NCBI RefSeq assembly: GCF_027158005.1
Contig: NZ_JAPVLQ010000001.1
Span: forward strand, 310,001 to 374,000
Reading direction: 5' to 3'
From: Rhodococcus sp. H36-A4
GTDB taxonomy: Bacteria > Actinomycetota > Actinomycetes > Mycobacteriales > Mycobacteriaceae
Length of the DNA: 64,000 nt
Position numbers and translations under genes: made by a program. The notes under the pieces were generated by a model that was given only the letters and a program-made list of their open reading frames with translations, made no database searches and was not told the DNA's origin. Shown in pieces: positions 15,972 to 26,536 of this stretch. Within the stretch, counting starts at the first letter, position 1, and each line of letters begins with the position of its first letter.

Positions 15972-17633
15972 ATGACCGCTTCTACTGATCCGCAGTTCTT
16001 CCTGGATCAAGTGATCACCCGGCTCACTGGCCCCGGCGGGAGGTTCGAACTGACCGAGGAGCCTGTCCTGGGTACCCGTATGCCCGTGATGAAGCACCGG
16101 ACACGGGGAGTAGGAGAATTGCTGGCAGCGTCAGCGAAATGGGGTGAGCGAGACTACCTCGTCACCGCCGACCGCAGGATGTCGTACGCGGACCATATCG
16201 CCGCCGCTGCAGCATTGGCGACTGCTCTGCGCGAGGACTACGGGGTCGGCAAAGGCGATCGTGTAGCGATTCTTGCCGCGAATTCCATGGAATGGGTTGT
16301 CGCGTTCTGGGCGACCCAGTCGCTCGGTGCCATTACCGTTGCCCTGAACAGTTGGTGGGTTCCCCGCGAGATCGAATACGGCGTCAAGCACAGCCGGCCA
16401 AGTGTGATCATCGCCGACACCAAACGTGCTGACGCATTGGCAGCCGTCAACGTCGAGGTACCGGTACTGACGATGCAGGAAGACCTACCGAGGATCTTCG
16501 AGCAATACCGCGGTGCCGAGCTCCCCACCACCGTTGTCGACGAAGACGATCCCGCAGCCATCCTCTACACGAGCGGGACGAGCGGAAAGCCCAAGGGCGC
16601 TCTGCACTCGCAGCGGAATATTCTCGCAGTGGTCGATTACCATCGGTTCAGCGACGCCCTCGTCGCAGCCTTCAGCGGTGTCGAGTTCGATCCGTCGGTC
16701 CCGAGCGAGAAGAAGTACCTACTCACCTCGCCCCTGTTCCACATCGCCAGCCTTCACAATCTCGTGATCCCCCGCCTCGCAACCGGTGGCGCGGTCGTCA
16801 TGAACGAAGGCGCCTTCGACGTCGACACCATCCTCGGTCTCGTCGAACGTGAGCGAGTGACCGACTGGGGCGCGGTCCCCACCATGGCTGCCCGTCTCGT
16901 CGAACACGGCAATCTCGATCGCTTCGATCTGAGCTCACTGACCTCGTTCGCACTTGCCTCCGCGCCTTCGTCGATCGCGTTCAAAGAACGCCTGCGCCAA
17001 GAGGTTCCGTTCGCCAAGAACTCCCTGGTGGACAGCTACGGTTTGACCGAGTGCAGCACGGCCATCGCCGTCGCTGCCGGTCCGGACCTCGAACGCCATC
17101 CCGGAACCCTGGGCCGACCCATCATCACTGTCAGCCTGGAAATCCGTGATCCGTTCGGCGAATGGCTTCCCGACGGCACCGAAGGTGAGATATGTGTACG
17201 TAGTCCCTTCGTGATGCTCGGATACTGGGAAGACGAAGCGGCAACCAAAGCCGCGATCTCACCGGGACGATGGTTGCGAACCGGAGACTTCGGGTTGATC
17301 GAGGACGGCAGACTTCGACTGACCGGCAGGCGGTCGGATCTGATCCTTCGTGGTGGAGAGAACGTCTATCCCGTCGAGATCGAGCAGTGCCTCGACGAAC
17401 ACCCTGACGTGCTCGAATGCGCGGTCATCGGAACACCGCACACCGATCTCGGCCAAGAGGTGTCTGCGGTGGTGGTTCTTCGACCAGGCGCTGTGCTCGA
17501 GGAAAGCGAACTGCGCGAGTGGACGGCGGAGCGGTTGTCGTATTACAAAGTGCCAACCCGCTGGCGAATCACCGGAGACAGCTTGCCCCGCAACGCAACC
17601 GGGAAGCTTTCGAGGCGCGACATCAGCGTGTAG
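15972..17633 (+). CDS. Acyl-CoA ligase, long N-terminal steroid-acid type
   Basis: A 553-residue ANL ligase. The P-loop [12 protein letters not shown] is at 199-210, the hinge [19 protein letters not shown] near 460, and the catalytic lysine K545 (NATGKLS) near the C-terminus. It diverges from the side-chain operon over the 12-bp inverted repeat and ends at a terminator, so it is monocistronic. With the ligases at 3845 and 13991 the island encodes three CoA ligases, which fits separate activation of side chain, shortened side chain and CD-ring propionate. Which acid this enzyme uses cannot be read from sequence. Confidence 0.85.
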   Translation: MTASTDPQFFLDQVITRLTGPGGRFELTEEPVLGTRMPVMKHRTRGVGELLAASAKWGERDYLVTADRRMSYADHIAAAAALATALREDYGVGKGDRVAILAANSMEWVVAFWATQSLGAITVALNSWWVPREIEYGVKHSRPSVIIADTKRADALAAVNVEVPVLTMQEDLPRIFEQYRGAELPTTVVDEDDPAAILYTSGTSGKPKGALHSQRNILAVVDYHRFSDALVAAFSGVEFDPSVPSEKKYLLTSPLFHIASLHNLVIPRLATGGAVVMNEGAFDVDTILGLVERERVTDWGAVPTMAARLVEHGNLDRFDLSSLTSFALASAPSSIAFKERLRQEVPFAKNSLVDSYGLTECSTAIAVAAGPDLERHPGTLGRPIITVSLEIRDPFGEWLPDGTEGEICVRSPFVMLGYWEDEAATKAAISPGRWLRTGDFGLIEDGRLRLTGRRSDLILRGGENVYPVEIEQCLDEHPDVLECAVIGTPHTDLGQEVSAVVVLRPGAVLEESELREWTAERLSYYKVPTRWRITGDSLPRNATGKLSRRDISV

Positions 17634-17643
17634 GAGAAGTCAC

Positions 17644-17689
17644 GACAACGGCGTCGCACCGGGTGAAAATCCGATGCGACGCCGTTGTC
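17644..17689. terminator. Bidirectional hairpin terminator
   Basis: Perfect 15-bp arms GACAACGGCGTCGCA (17644-17658) and its complement (17675-17689) around a 16-base loop, followed by CTTTCC. It lies between the convergent ligase and thioesterase genes. Confidence 0.8.
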
Positions 17690-17711
17690 CTTTCCAGCTC
17701 GACCACTCGGC

Positions 17712-18362
17712 TCAGCGTGGACGTGGCACCGTTTTATCGATGAACAATCCCTCGACGGAAACGCATATTCGACCGTCCGCTGTCCTGATGTTGCCGACAG
17801 TGTTGATCTTGCGCCCGTCGACGGTGTCGAGCTTTGCAGTGACGGTGAGCGGCTCGAACAAAGGCGTCGGGCTATGGTAGCGAATGTTCAATTGTGCTGT
17901 CATGCCGGACTTTCCGGACCACGCATTGGCAACTCCCAGCGTGTGATCGAGCAGCAGTGCCGACACGCCTCCGTGCACGTGCCCCGGGGGGCCCTGGTAC
18001 GCAAGCGTCAATTCGACGGTGCCTTCGACCGAGCCGTCGGACTTACCTTCCAGCACCAGCGGAGGGGCAATTGCATTTTCGAGACCGGTAACCGGATCGT
18101 GCCTCGTCACACCCTCGCCGTTCCACATGTCGATCAGCCGCTCTTCCACAGCGGGAGAGTGACTTTCCAAGTGCTGGGCGACACCGTTCAACTCCTCGGC
18201 TACCCGTTCGAGGTTGGCATTGCCGCGATCGGTACGCAGCAGCGCGTCGATCACTCGCCTGGCGGCCTCGGTGGCTCGATCGACGGCGGAATCACTGCGA
18301 CCCGAGGTGAGCACCGTCCCTGAAGGGCTGGTGTCGTGAGTGGGGTGTGTTCCGGCGTTCAC
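17712..18362 (-). CDS. PaaI-type hotdog thioesterase
   Basis: A 216-residue protein with a C-terminal hotdog domain. The phrase GPPGHVHGGVSALLLDH is the PaaI/HGG thioesterase signature (HGGVSALLLDHTLG). The first 90 residues are variable. It would hydrolyse an acyl-CoA and may recycle CoA from stalled steroid intermediates. It is the last gene of the fadA5-fadE34-chsH3 operon, 13 bp after the hydratase. The GTG start at 18362 is supported by CGGAAG six bases upstream. Substrate unknown. Confidence 0.82.
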   Translation of the reverse strand: MNAGTHPTHDTSPSGTVLTSGRSDSAVDRATEAARRVIDALLRTDRGNANLERVAEELNGVAQHLESHSPAVEERLIDMWNGEGVTRHDPVTGLENAIAPPLVLEGKSDGSVEGTVELTLAYQGPPGHVHGGVSALLLDHTLGVANAWSGKSGMTAQLNIRYHSPTPLFEPLTVTAKLDTVDGRKINTVGNIRTADGRICVSVEGLFIDKTVPRPR

Positions 18363-18375
18363 AGATCGCTTCCGT

Positions 18376-19248
18376 TCATGAGACTACTTTCATGGATGCG
18401 TGGGTCAGGACGGCTTGTCCGTCGCGCTCGGGAGAACTCGTGCGGAGAATCAAGAGTCCGTCTTCTTCCCAGACCGAGGTCTCGAGTGGTTCACCCGGAT
18501 AGGTGGGCCCGGCGAAACGGACCGAGAAATCGCTGACTCGGCTCGGGTCGGAGTCCAACAGACGCTCGGTCACTGTCCTGCAGACGATCCCGTAGGACGC
18601 GAGTCCATGCAAGATAGGCCGATCGAATCCCACCGCGGCGGCGATGCTCGGGTCTATGTGCAGTGGATTGAGGTCACCGCTGAGGCGATAGAGCGCCGCT
18701 TGATCGGGACGGGTCGAAGATTGCAGAAGGTGATCCGGTTTCCGATCCGGCACGGCGTCAGTGGTGTCCGGTCCGGCCTCGCCACCGAAGCCGCCCTCGC
18801 CACGAGCCCAAATTTGCATCACCGTCGTGAACAGTGCACGGCCGTCATCATCGGTTGCAGCATGTTCGAGTTCGATCACTGCTGCCTTGCCCTTGTCCCA
18901 GATGTTCGCCACACGCGTCGTGATGCGGGCGCTGCCGGTCGGCGGTATCGGTGCATGTGCAATCAGCGATTGGCCGCTGTGCAGGAGCTTGCGCAGATCC
19001 ACTTCGACGCCTGGCATCGCCAGACCGGTGCTCTTGGAGACACCCGCTGAAATACCACCTCCAGCAACCAGCGCGAAGGTCGGCAGCACACGTAGGTTTT
19101 TCTCGTACACCCAGCCCAGCTCAGCAGGGTCCAGTGGGTTCTCACCCGCGCCGACGCCGAGGTGATAAAGAATCACATCACGGTCGGTCCACGAGATCTC
19201 GCGCACTGTCGGCTCCGCCGCCAGCGCTGTTTCGAGGTCTATAGCCAT
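18376..19248 (-). CDS. MaoC-type enoyl-CoA hydratase 2 (ChsH3-like), second copy
   Basis: A 290-residue double-hotdog hydratase with the canonical hydratase-2 motif YRLSGDLNPLHIDP, which places the catalytic pair at D192 and H197. It shares VYEKNLRVLPTFALV with the paralogue at 8303. It resembles mycobacterial ChsH3, which hydrates steroid enoyl-CoA in the first side-chain cycle. It lies between the fused FadE34-like gene (40 bp) and the thioesterase (13 bp) in one operon, so thiolase, dehydrogenase, hydratase and thioesterase are co-expressed. Confidence 0.88.
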   Translation of the reverse strand: MAIDLETALAAEPTVREISWTDRDVILYHLGVGAGENPLDPAELGWVYEKNLRVLPTFALVAGGGISAGVSKSTGLAMPGVEVDLRKLLHSGQSLIAHAPIPPTGSARITTRVANIWDKGKAAVIELEHAATDDDGRALFTTVMQIWARGEGGFGGEAGPDTTDAVPDRKPDHLLQSSTRPDQAALYRLSGDLNPLHIDPSIAAAVGFDRPILHGLASYGIVCRTVTERLLDSDPSRVSDFSVRFAGPTYPGEPLETSVWEEDGLLILRTSSPERDGQAVLTHASMKVVS

Positions 19249-19288
19249 TGAGGGTTCCTTCGATCTTTCGAGTGCGGTTGTCCGATGG

Positions 19289-21481
19289 TCACTTACCCGG
19301 CTCTGGATCCCGTGGCAGTCCTAGCAACCGTTCGCCGATGATATTGAGCTGAACATTGGTGGTACCGCCCGCTATCGACATGCACTGAGCGTTCAAGAAC
19401 ATGTGCTGTGCCGAACTTCTGGGCTGTTCGCCGACCAGAGACGACGGTCCGGCCCACTCCATCGCCACTTCCCACACCTGTTGAATGTGCTCCACGCCGA
19501 TGACTTTTGCCACCGAGGATTCCGCCCCCGGCTGATCGCCTGCAAGTGTGCGCAGCGTCGTGCGCAATGCAAGCAAACCACCTGACTGGGCGTCGCACAG
19601 AACTTCGCCGAGGACTGCGGACTGCCCGGCATCGAGGCCGCCGGGCAGTTCTGCGGCGAGACTCAACAAAGCCTCACCGCCCGAACCGAGAGATGAATCG
19701 TTCGACAGCGAGACACGTTCGTTGGCAAGCGTTGTTCGAGCCAACTTCCAACCGTCGCCACTCTCCCCCACCAACATCTCGTCCGGCACGAACACGTCGT
19801 CGAAAAAGACCTCGTTGAACAACGATTCGCCGGTGATCTCGCGCAGAGGCCGGATATCGAGGCCCGGACTGTTGCGCATGTCCACCAGGAAGTAGGACAA
19901 TCCCTTGTGCTTCGCCACCGATGCGTCGGTGCGTGCAAGACAGATCCCCCAGTGCGCCTCGCGCGCCATGGACGTCCAGACCTTTTGGCCCTGCAACCGC
20001 CAGCCGCCCTCGACCTTCGTGGCCTTCGTGCTCAATCCGGCAAGGTCGGAGCCTGCGCCGGGTTCGGAGAACAGCTGACACCAACGGATGTCACCGCGGA
20101 GGCTGGCCGGTACGAAGCGTTCGACCTGCTCGGGGTTGCCGTGCGCAATGAGCGTGGGAACGACCCAGTTGCCGATGATCATGTCGTAGGGAACGAGAGA
20201 GAACGACGCCAGTTCCTCGGCGATTACGAGTTGCTCGACTGCATCTGCCCCTCGACCCCATGGCGACGGCAAATGCGGTGCTGTGTAGCCCTTTTCAGCC
20301 AGCAGCCGAATGCGGTCGGTGTCTTCGGAATCGGCAATCGCGGCAAGCTCGGATCGTACCGTCGCGCGGACCTGCTCAGCTTCGGGCGGAAGCTCGACTT
20401 CGAGTGAACGCCGGGCCCCGGCGAGCGTCGCAGCCGTGACCCGCGAACGCCAGGAAGCGGTCGAGCCGAGCATGATCTGCAGAGTCTGCGCCCGCCGCAG
20501 GTAGAGGTGTGCGTCGTGTTCCCAGGTATAACCGATGCCGCCGAGGATTTGAATGCAGTCCTTCGTCAAGGAGAATGCAGTACCCGGCGCGGTAGCTCCT
20601 GCAACGGCAGCAGCCAGCGATACCTCCGCGGCAGACGCACCACCGTCTGCCGCACGAGCGGCGTCCCACGCACATACGCGTGCTTGCTCGCTACGAATGA
20701 GCATGCGTGCGATGCGATGCTTGACGCCTTGGAATTGACCGATGACCCGGCCGAACTGGCGACGCGTTCGCGCGTAGTCACCGGCCGTGCGTACCGCCCA
20801 GTCCGCGACACCCGATGCCTCGGCGGAGAACAGAGTTGCCGCAAGATCCAATACCCGCTGGGCATCGATCGATACGACGTCGCCGGGTTCGAGCGACACA
20901 CTGTGTGCTGTCACAGTTGCGTTGCGTCGCACCAGGTCGTAGCTCTCCACGGCTGCGACCTCGAGGCTGCCTCGAGGCACCACGACGAATACCGTCCTAT
21001 TGTCGTCATCCAGTGCCGCCAACAAGAAGAGATCGCCGACCTGACCACTCATGACGAAGTCCGACGCCCCGTCGAGCACATGCCGATTCGCCTGCGAACT
21101 CAGGCGCAACGAGCCGGGGTGCAGCGAGATCGCGCCTATCGTCGAGCCGTCTGCCAACCCAACGAGCTCCTCGCTGCGACCTGTCTCGTCGAGGACGGCA
21201 CTGAGAAGGACGGTCGAGAGGAACGGCCCCGGAACCAAAGCTCTACCGAGTTCCTCTGCTACCACGGCAGTTTCACTCAATCCGCAACCAGCGCCGCCGA
21301 CTTCTTCCTTCAGATGAAGGCCGAGTACGCCGAGCGCGGCCAGTGAGCCCCAGAAGGCGGGCGGCTTCTCGGTATCGGCATCGACTGCACTACGCAGGAC
21401 ATCGGGGGTGACGGTACGGGATGCCCATGCGCGAACCGCATCGGTGAGGTCCCGTGCGTCTTCGGTCAGTGCCATGGTCAT
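19289..21481 (-). CDS. Fused double acyl-CoA dehydrogenase, FadE34/ChsE3-like
   Basis: A 730-residue protein made of two ACAD modules in tandem (about 1-360 and 370-730). The first half ends with the FadE27-like CIQILGGIGYTWEHDAHLYLRR text; the second has FSEPGAGSDLAGLSTKA and NIIGERLLGLPRDP. Mycobacterial FadE34 (ChsE3, about 710 residues) has this same fused layout and dehydrogenates steroid side-chain CoA thioesters. The start is ATG 21481, with ATG 21475 as alternative; neither has a strong ribosome site. It follows the FadA5-like gene by 36 bp. Confidence 0.88.
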   Translation of the reverse strand: MTMALTEDARDLTDAVRAWASRTVTPDVLRSAVDADTEKPPAFWGSLAALGVLGLHLKEEVGGAGCGLSETAVVAEELGRALVPGPFLSTVLLSAVLDETGRSEELVGLADGSTIGAISLHPGSLRLSSQANRHVLDGASDFVMSGQVGDLFLLAALDDDNRTVFVVVPRGSLEVAAVESYDLVRRNATVTAHSVSLEPGDVVSIDAQRVLDLAATLFSAEASGVADWAVRTAGDYARTRRQFGRVIGQFQGVKHRIARMLIRSEQARVCAWDAARAADGGASAAEVSLAAAVAGATAPGTAFSLTKDCIQILGGIGYTWEHDAHLYLRRAQTLQIMLGSTASWRSRVTAATLAGARRSLEVELPPEAEQVRATVRSELAAIADSEDTDRIRLLAEKGYTAPHLPSPWGRGADAVEQLVIAEELASFSLVPYDMIIGNWVVPTLIAHGNPEQVERFVPASLRGDIRWCQLFSEPGAGSDLAGLSTKATKVEGGWRLQGQKVWTSMAREAHWGICLARTDASVAKHKGLSYFLVDMRNSPGLDIRPLREITGESLFNEVFFDDVFVPDEMLVGESGDGWKLARTTLANERVSLSNDSSLGSGGEALLSLAAELPGGLDAGQSAVLGEVLCDAQSGGLLALRTTLRTLAGDQPGAESSVAKVIGVEHIQQVWEVAMEWAGPSSLVGEQPRSSAQHMFLNAQCMSIAGGTTNVQLNIIGERLLGLPRDPEPGK

Positions 21482-21517
21482 GAAAGGTCTCGGCTCTCTC
21501 GTCGGTGGGATGCGCGC

Positions 21518-22752
<1,235 letters not shown>

Positions 22753-22799
22753 ATTTTTTACGATACTGCACTGCACTCGATCAGTTCGGGGTGCACCGT

Positions 22800-23411
22800 T
22801 CAGCGAGGCGACAGGTCTACGAGAAGCAGATCGCATCCTTTACGGATGTCCTTCTCGGCGTCGAGAATCGACACGCGTCCGTTGAGACAGGACTGAATGA
22901 CACCGAACCACAGTTGCACGACCAAGCGAAGCGCAGTCACGTCCGATTCAGTGGGCATTTCGATACCAGCAGACTCGAGCAGCAGACGCTGGAACGCCCC
23001 ATCCGCCTTTCCTGCATCCGGCACGGCAGCGACGTTGGCCGTCGTCGTGGACTGGATCATGGCCGCTGACAGCAGTGGCCGGCGCAACAACCCACGCGTC
23101 GCGCGAACCAGTACGTCGTACACCGCGTCGCTGGGCAGCGCTGCAGCCGATGATCCTTTGGCGAAGCCCGAACCCATATGGTCGATCTGATCGACCATCA
23201 CCGCGACGAATAGATGAGTCTTCGACGGGAAGTATCGGTACAGCGTCCCGATGGCAACGCCCGCCGCCTTGGCGACGTCGTGCATCTGAACGCGCGCGAG
23301 TTCTTTCTCGGCACCGAGTGCTGCCGCTGCCTGAATGATGCGGACATGCCGGGCGTGCTGCTCGACCGAACTCGGCTCCGCGGCGTCTCGAACTTCGGCG
23401 ATTCTCGGCAC
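22800..23411 (-). CDS. TetR-family regulator, KstR-like
   Basis: A 203-residue TetR repressor. The helix-turn-helix (about 30-70) reads VAKAAGVAIGTLYRYFPSKTHLF, close to KstR (VAVGTLYRYFPSK) and unlike KstR2. The C-terminal half would bind a steroid or steroid-CoA ligand. It lies 106 bp upstream of the FadA5-like operon in the same direction and diverges from the KstD gene. It is therefore the best candidate for the cluster repressor, in the role given to KstR3 in rhodococcal cholate clusters. The GTG start at 23411 has GGGAGGG ten bases upstream. Confidence 0.85.
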   Translation of the reverse strand: MPRIAEVRDAAEPSSVEQHARHVRIIQAAAALGAEKELARVQMHDVAKAAGVAIGTLYRYFPSKTHLFVAVMVDQIDHMGSGFAKGSSAAALPSDAVYDVLVRATRGLLRRPLLSAAMIQSTTTANVAAVPDAGKADGAFQRLLLESAGIEMPTESDVTALRLVVQLWFGVIQSCLNGRVSILDAEKDIRKGCDLLLVDLSPR

Positions 23412-23509
23412 TCTCGATCATCCCTCCCCAGACTTCCCACGCTGGTCCGACGCACCCGGTAGGTCACCTTAGATCTTGACATCTCGCCTCGGATTCTTCG
23501 AATATTGCC

Positions 23510-23523
23510 CACTCAGTGAGACC
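23510..23523. promoter_or_regulatory. CTCAGTG-core site upstream of the KstD gene
   Basis: CACTCAGTGAGACC, in the divergent TetR-KstD promoter, resembles the arm of the 12-bp inverted repeat at 15887. Looser relatives lie at 26429 (CCAGTGAGA), 33730 (GTCAGCGAGACC) and 33777. These are by-eye matches without statistics. Confidence 0.3.
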
Positions 23524-23646
23524 CGACCACACCCGACCGGGGAAAGTACTGTTGCGTGGTCCACCGCGCCTTCGTGTATTTCGACCCGCCCGCATGTCGA
23601 AGTACACGCATCATCATCGCGGGCAATTCGAACGGAGAACATCACC

Positions 23647-25173
23647 ATGCACGAGTCGATCGAGTGCGATGTCCTGGTCATCGGTTCGGGCGGCGGCGCC
23701 CTGACCGGCGCATATTGCGCCGCAGAAGCCGGGCAGGACACGCTGGTCCTCGAGAAGACACCACTACTCGGTGGTACGTCCGCCTACTCCGGTGGAGCCG
23801 TATGGCTTCCTGGCACCGCAGTGCAGGACCGCGCGAACATCGGTGATTCGACGGCGAAGGCACGCGAGTACCTTCGTGCTGTCGTGGGCGACTACGAAGT
23901 CGATCGGCAAGAGGCATTCGTCTCGACGGCACCCGACGTCGTCGATCTACTCGAGAAGAACCCGCATATCGAATTCGAGTGGCGTCCGTTCCCGGACTAC
24001 TTCCGCGCGCCCGGCCGAATGGATTCCGGACGAGCGATCAACGCACTCGACATCGAACCCTCCGCCGTCGGCGATCTGCTCGAGCGCGTGCGCCCCGAAC
24101 TCGATGCAGATCGTGACGGAGCACCGCACCCCGAGGGCAAGCTCGGCGGTGGACGTGCCCTGATCTCTCGCCTGTTACTGGCTCTGGAGAGCACAGGTAA
24201 CTCTCGTGTACTGACCGAGACTGCGTTGACAGAGCTGATCGTCGAGGACGACGCAGTAGTCGGCGCACTGGCGACCGGACCTGATGGAAAGACACTGCGC
24301 ATTCTCGCGCGTCGCGGCGTCCTGATTGCCGCAGGCGGCATCGAAAAGGATCAGCCACTGCGAGATGCAGAGTCGATGCCGGGTCTCGCGCGATGGAGCA
24401 TGGCGCCGGAGGGCTCGAATACCGGCGATGCGATCCAGGCAGCGGTCCGTGTCGGTGCAGAGACCACATTGGCCGGTCAAGCGTGGTACTGCCCCGGTGT
24501 CGCATTGCCGGATGGGTCGGCAGCATTCATGGTCGGTGTCCGCGGCGGACTGCTCGTCGACGACGCCGGCAAGCGTTATCTCAACGAGTCGCTTCCGTAC
24601 GACCAGTTCGGTCGTGCAATGATCGAGCACGGCAGCGAGCGGTCGTATCTCGTATTCGAGGCCACCGACAGCGGCGCTGTCATTCCGACCATTTCGATTC
24701 CGTCGGTATCCGCGGACGCTCATTTCGAGGCCGGTACGTGGGTCACTGCCGACACGATCGAAGAATTGGCCGCACTGATCGAGGTTTCCCCCGAGGTCCT
24801 TCGCAGCACCGTCGACCAGTTCAACGAATACGCGACAACCGGTATCGACGAGCAGTTCCATCGCGGCGAGGACCCCTACGACAAGTTCTTCTGCCGGCCC
24901 GTTCCCGAACTGCCGAATGCGGCCTTGACGCCACTGAAGAAGGGGCCGTACGTCGCCGCACGCATTGTGTTGAGCGACTTGGGAACCAAGAGCGGAGTGC
25001 GCACCGACGTCGACGCTCGGGTACTGCGTGAGAACGACACCCCGATCGCGGGCCTCTACGCGGCTGGAAACACCAGCGCCTCGCTCAGTGGCGCGAAGTA
25101 TCCAGGCCCGGGCGTGCCGCTCGGCACCGCCATGGTTTTCGCCTACCGAGCAGTTCGCGCCATGCTGTCCTGA
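23647..25173 (+). CDS. kstD: 3-ketosteroid delta1-dehydrogenase-type flavoprotein (KstD3-like)
   Basis: A 508-residue FAD enzyme of the fumarate reductase/KstD family. The dinucleotide fold VIGSGGGALTG lies at 11-21, the LLGGTSAYSGG loop follows at 40-50, and the C-terminal active-site text is GNTSASLSGAKYPGPG. The Tyr-Pro-Gly-Pro-Gly there sits where KstD has its catalytic Tyr and Gly. It would desaturate ring A at C1-C2, or a related position, before ring opening. ATG 23647 follows GGAG at 9 bases. The stop abuts the convergent HsaA-like stop with no spacer. A second, more classical KstD lies at 31091. Confidence 0.85.
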   Translation: MHESIECDVLVIGSGGGALTGAYCAAEAGQDTLVLEKTPLLGGTSAYSGGAVWLPGTAVQDRANIGDSTAKAREYLRAVVGDYEVDRQEAFVSTAPDVVDLLEKNPHIEFEWRPFPDYFRAPGRMDSGRAINALDIEPSAVGDLLERVRPELDADRDGAPHPEGKLGGGRALISRLLLALESTGNSRVLTETALTELIVEDDAVVGALATGPDGKTLRILARRGVLIAAGGIEKDQPLRDAESMPGLARWSMAPEGSNTGDAIQAAVRVGAETTLAGQAWYCPGVALPDGSAAFMVGVRGGLLVDDAGKRYLNESLPYDQFGRAMIEHGSERSYLVFEATDSGAVIPTISIPSVSADAHFEAGTWVTADTIEELAALIEVSPEVLRSTVDQFNEYATTGIDEQFHRGEDPYDKFFCRPVPELPNAALTPLKKGPYVAARIVLSDLGTKSGVRTDVDARVLRENDTPIAGLYAAGNTSASLSGAKYPGPGVPLGTAMVFAYRAVRAMLS

Positions 25174-26340
25174 TCAGACGAGATTGTCCTCTACCGGGAG
25201 GCCGAACGCGCCTTGGCCGAACAACGCCAAAGCACGTTCGGCCTCGTTGGCCACGTGGACACTTCCGGCGTGGACATCGCGCCACGCCCGTTCGATCATA
25301 TTCCCGCGGTACAACGAGTGGCCCCCTGCCGACTTGAACAACAGGTCCATCGCCTCCACCGCACGCTCGGTCGCTCGCACTTGATCACGTCGCGCACGCA
25401 GACGCATCGACATCGGTAGTTCTTCGCCTTCGAGCGCCAATTCCCACAATTCGCGAACATTGCGCTCCAACTGCAGGATCGCCGCATCGATCTCCGACGA
25501 TGCGCGGGCAATGGCGACCTGCGCGAACTGATCGTGCACGAACCTCCCGCCGCCGAGGCTCAGACGCACCCGCTCGCGCATGTTGGCGAGATAGCGTTCG
25601 TAGCACCCCGCCACGATTCCGACTCCGGGCGAGGCGACCGCAGTGGTGAAGATAGTGGCGAACGGAAGCCGGTACAGCGGTCCTCGGTTCACTTTCTGGC
25701 CCGCACCGCGAAGTTGCGCAGTTTCGTAGTTGCTCTTGGTCCGATGCTCGGGGACGAAGCAATCGACGACACCGATCTCGTTGCTGGCGGTTCCTCGCAT
25801 TCCCATCACGTCCCACACATCCCGGATGCGGTAGTCCGAGCGGGGAACCAGGACGGTGAGAAAGTCCAGCGGGCGCCCCTCCTCGCCCACCACGATTGCA
25901 CCGAGCAGCGCCCACGACGCGTGGTCGCATCCGGAGGAGAAATGCCATTCCCCACTGAGTCGATACCCACCTTCGACAGGGTGCAGCCTCCCGACCGGTG
26001 CGTACGCGGAAGAAACGAGCGCGCCGTCGTCGGGTTCCCACACATCGCTCTGCGCTCGATCGTCGAAGAGAGCGAGATGCCACGGGTGAACTCCCAGGAC
26101 GGAAGTCAACCACCCGGTGGATCCACAGGCCCCCGAGATCATCCGAACCGCTTCGAAGAATTTCGCCGGATCGGACTCGGTACCGCCGTACCGTTTCGGT
26201 TGAAGCAGCCTGAAGACCCCAGTCTTACCCAGCTCGTGAATCATCTGGTCCGACACACGTCCGGTTTCATCGACCTTGACTGCTGCCTCGGCGATCGTCG
26301 GCAGTAGATCGCGGACAGCTCCCAGGACGTCGGTAGTCAT
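25174..26340 (-). CDS. hsaA: HsaA-like flavin-dependent monooxygenase, oxygenase component
   Basis: A 388-residue acyl-CoA-dehydrogenase-fold hydroxylase. The text CGSTGWLTSVLGVHPWHLALFDDRAQ and the tail ALFGQGAFGLPVEDNLV match HsaA closely from memory. HsaA uses reduced flavin from HsaB to 4-hydroxylate the ring-A phenol (3-HSA), giving the catechol cut by HsaC. ATG 26340 is chosen by family N-terminus; the ribosome site is weak. It diverges from kshA over a 196-bp gap. A second HsaA-type gene lies at 29803, so the two may act on different phenols, such as ones with or without extra hydroxyls. Confidence 0.88.
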   Translation of the reverse strand: MTTDVLGAVRDLLPTIAEAAVKVDETGRVSDQMIHELGKTGVFRLLQPKRYGGTESDPAKFFEAVRMISGACGSTGWLTSVLGVHPWHLALFDDRAQSDVWEPDDGALVSSAYAPVGRLHPVEGGYRLSGEWHFSSGCDHASWALLGAIVVGEEGRPLDFLTVLVPRSDYRIRDVWDVMGMRGTASNEIGVVDCFVPEHRTKSNYETAQLRGAGQKVNRGPLYRLPFATIFTTAVASPGVGIVAGCYERYLANMRERVRLSLGGGRFVHDQFAQVAIARASSEIDAAILQLERNVRELWELALEGEELPMSMRLRARRDQVRATERAVEAMDLLFKSAGGHSLYRGNMIERAWRDVHAGSVHVANEAERALALFGQGAFGLPVEDNLV

Positions 26341-26440
26341 ACTCGAACGATAATCCGGTTCCGCAGCCGTCGAGCGAATGGGTCGCTGATCGAGAGCGCG
26401 AATTCCTTCTGAAAAGTCCGAGTCCCGTCCAGTGAGAACT

Positions 26441-26460
26441 CTCCGACTTCGGTGTCGGAG
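26441..26460. promoter_or_regulatory. Short perfect hairpin in hsaA-kshA promoter
   Basis: CTCCGAC (26441-26447), a 6-base loop TTCGGT and GTCGGAG (26454-26460). It lies about 75 bp upstream of the kshA start. It could be an operator or part of an RNA leader; the UUCG-like loop favours RNA folding. Confidence 0.35.
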
Positions 26461-26536
26461 GTCACCTAGCGTCGCTACAAACACGGCAACGACCAGATCG
26501 CCGTTGGACTTCTCCACAAGACAGGACGTGACCACT

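Noticed and set aside
22800-23411. Assigning the TetR gene as KstR2, to match the operator at 3743
   Set aside because: Its helix-turn-helix reads like KstR (GTLYRYFPSK) and not like KstR2 (GSLYHHFASK), so the operator and this regulator probably do not belong together.
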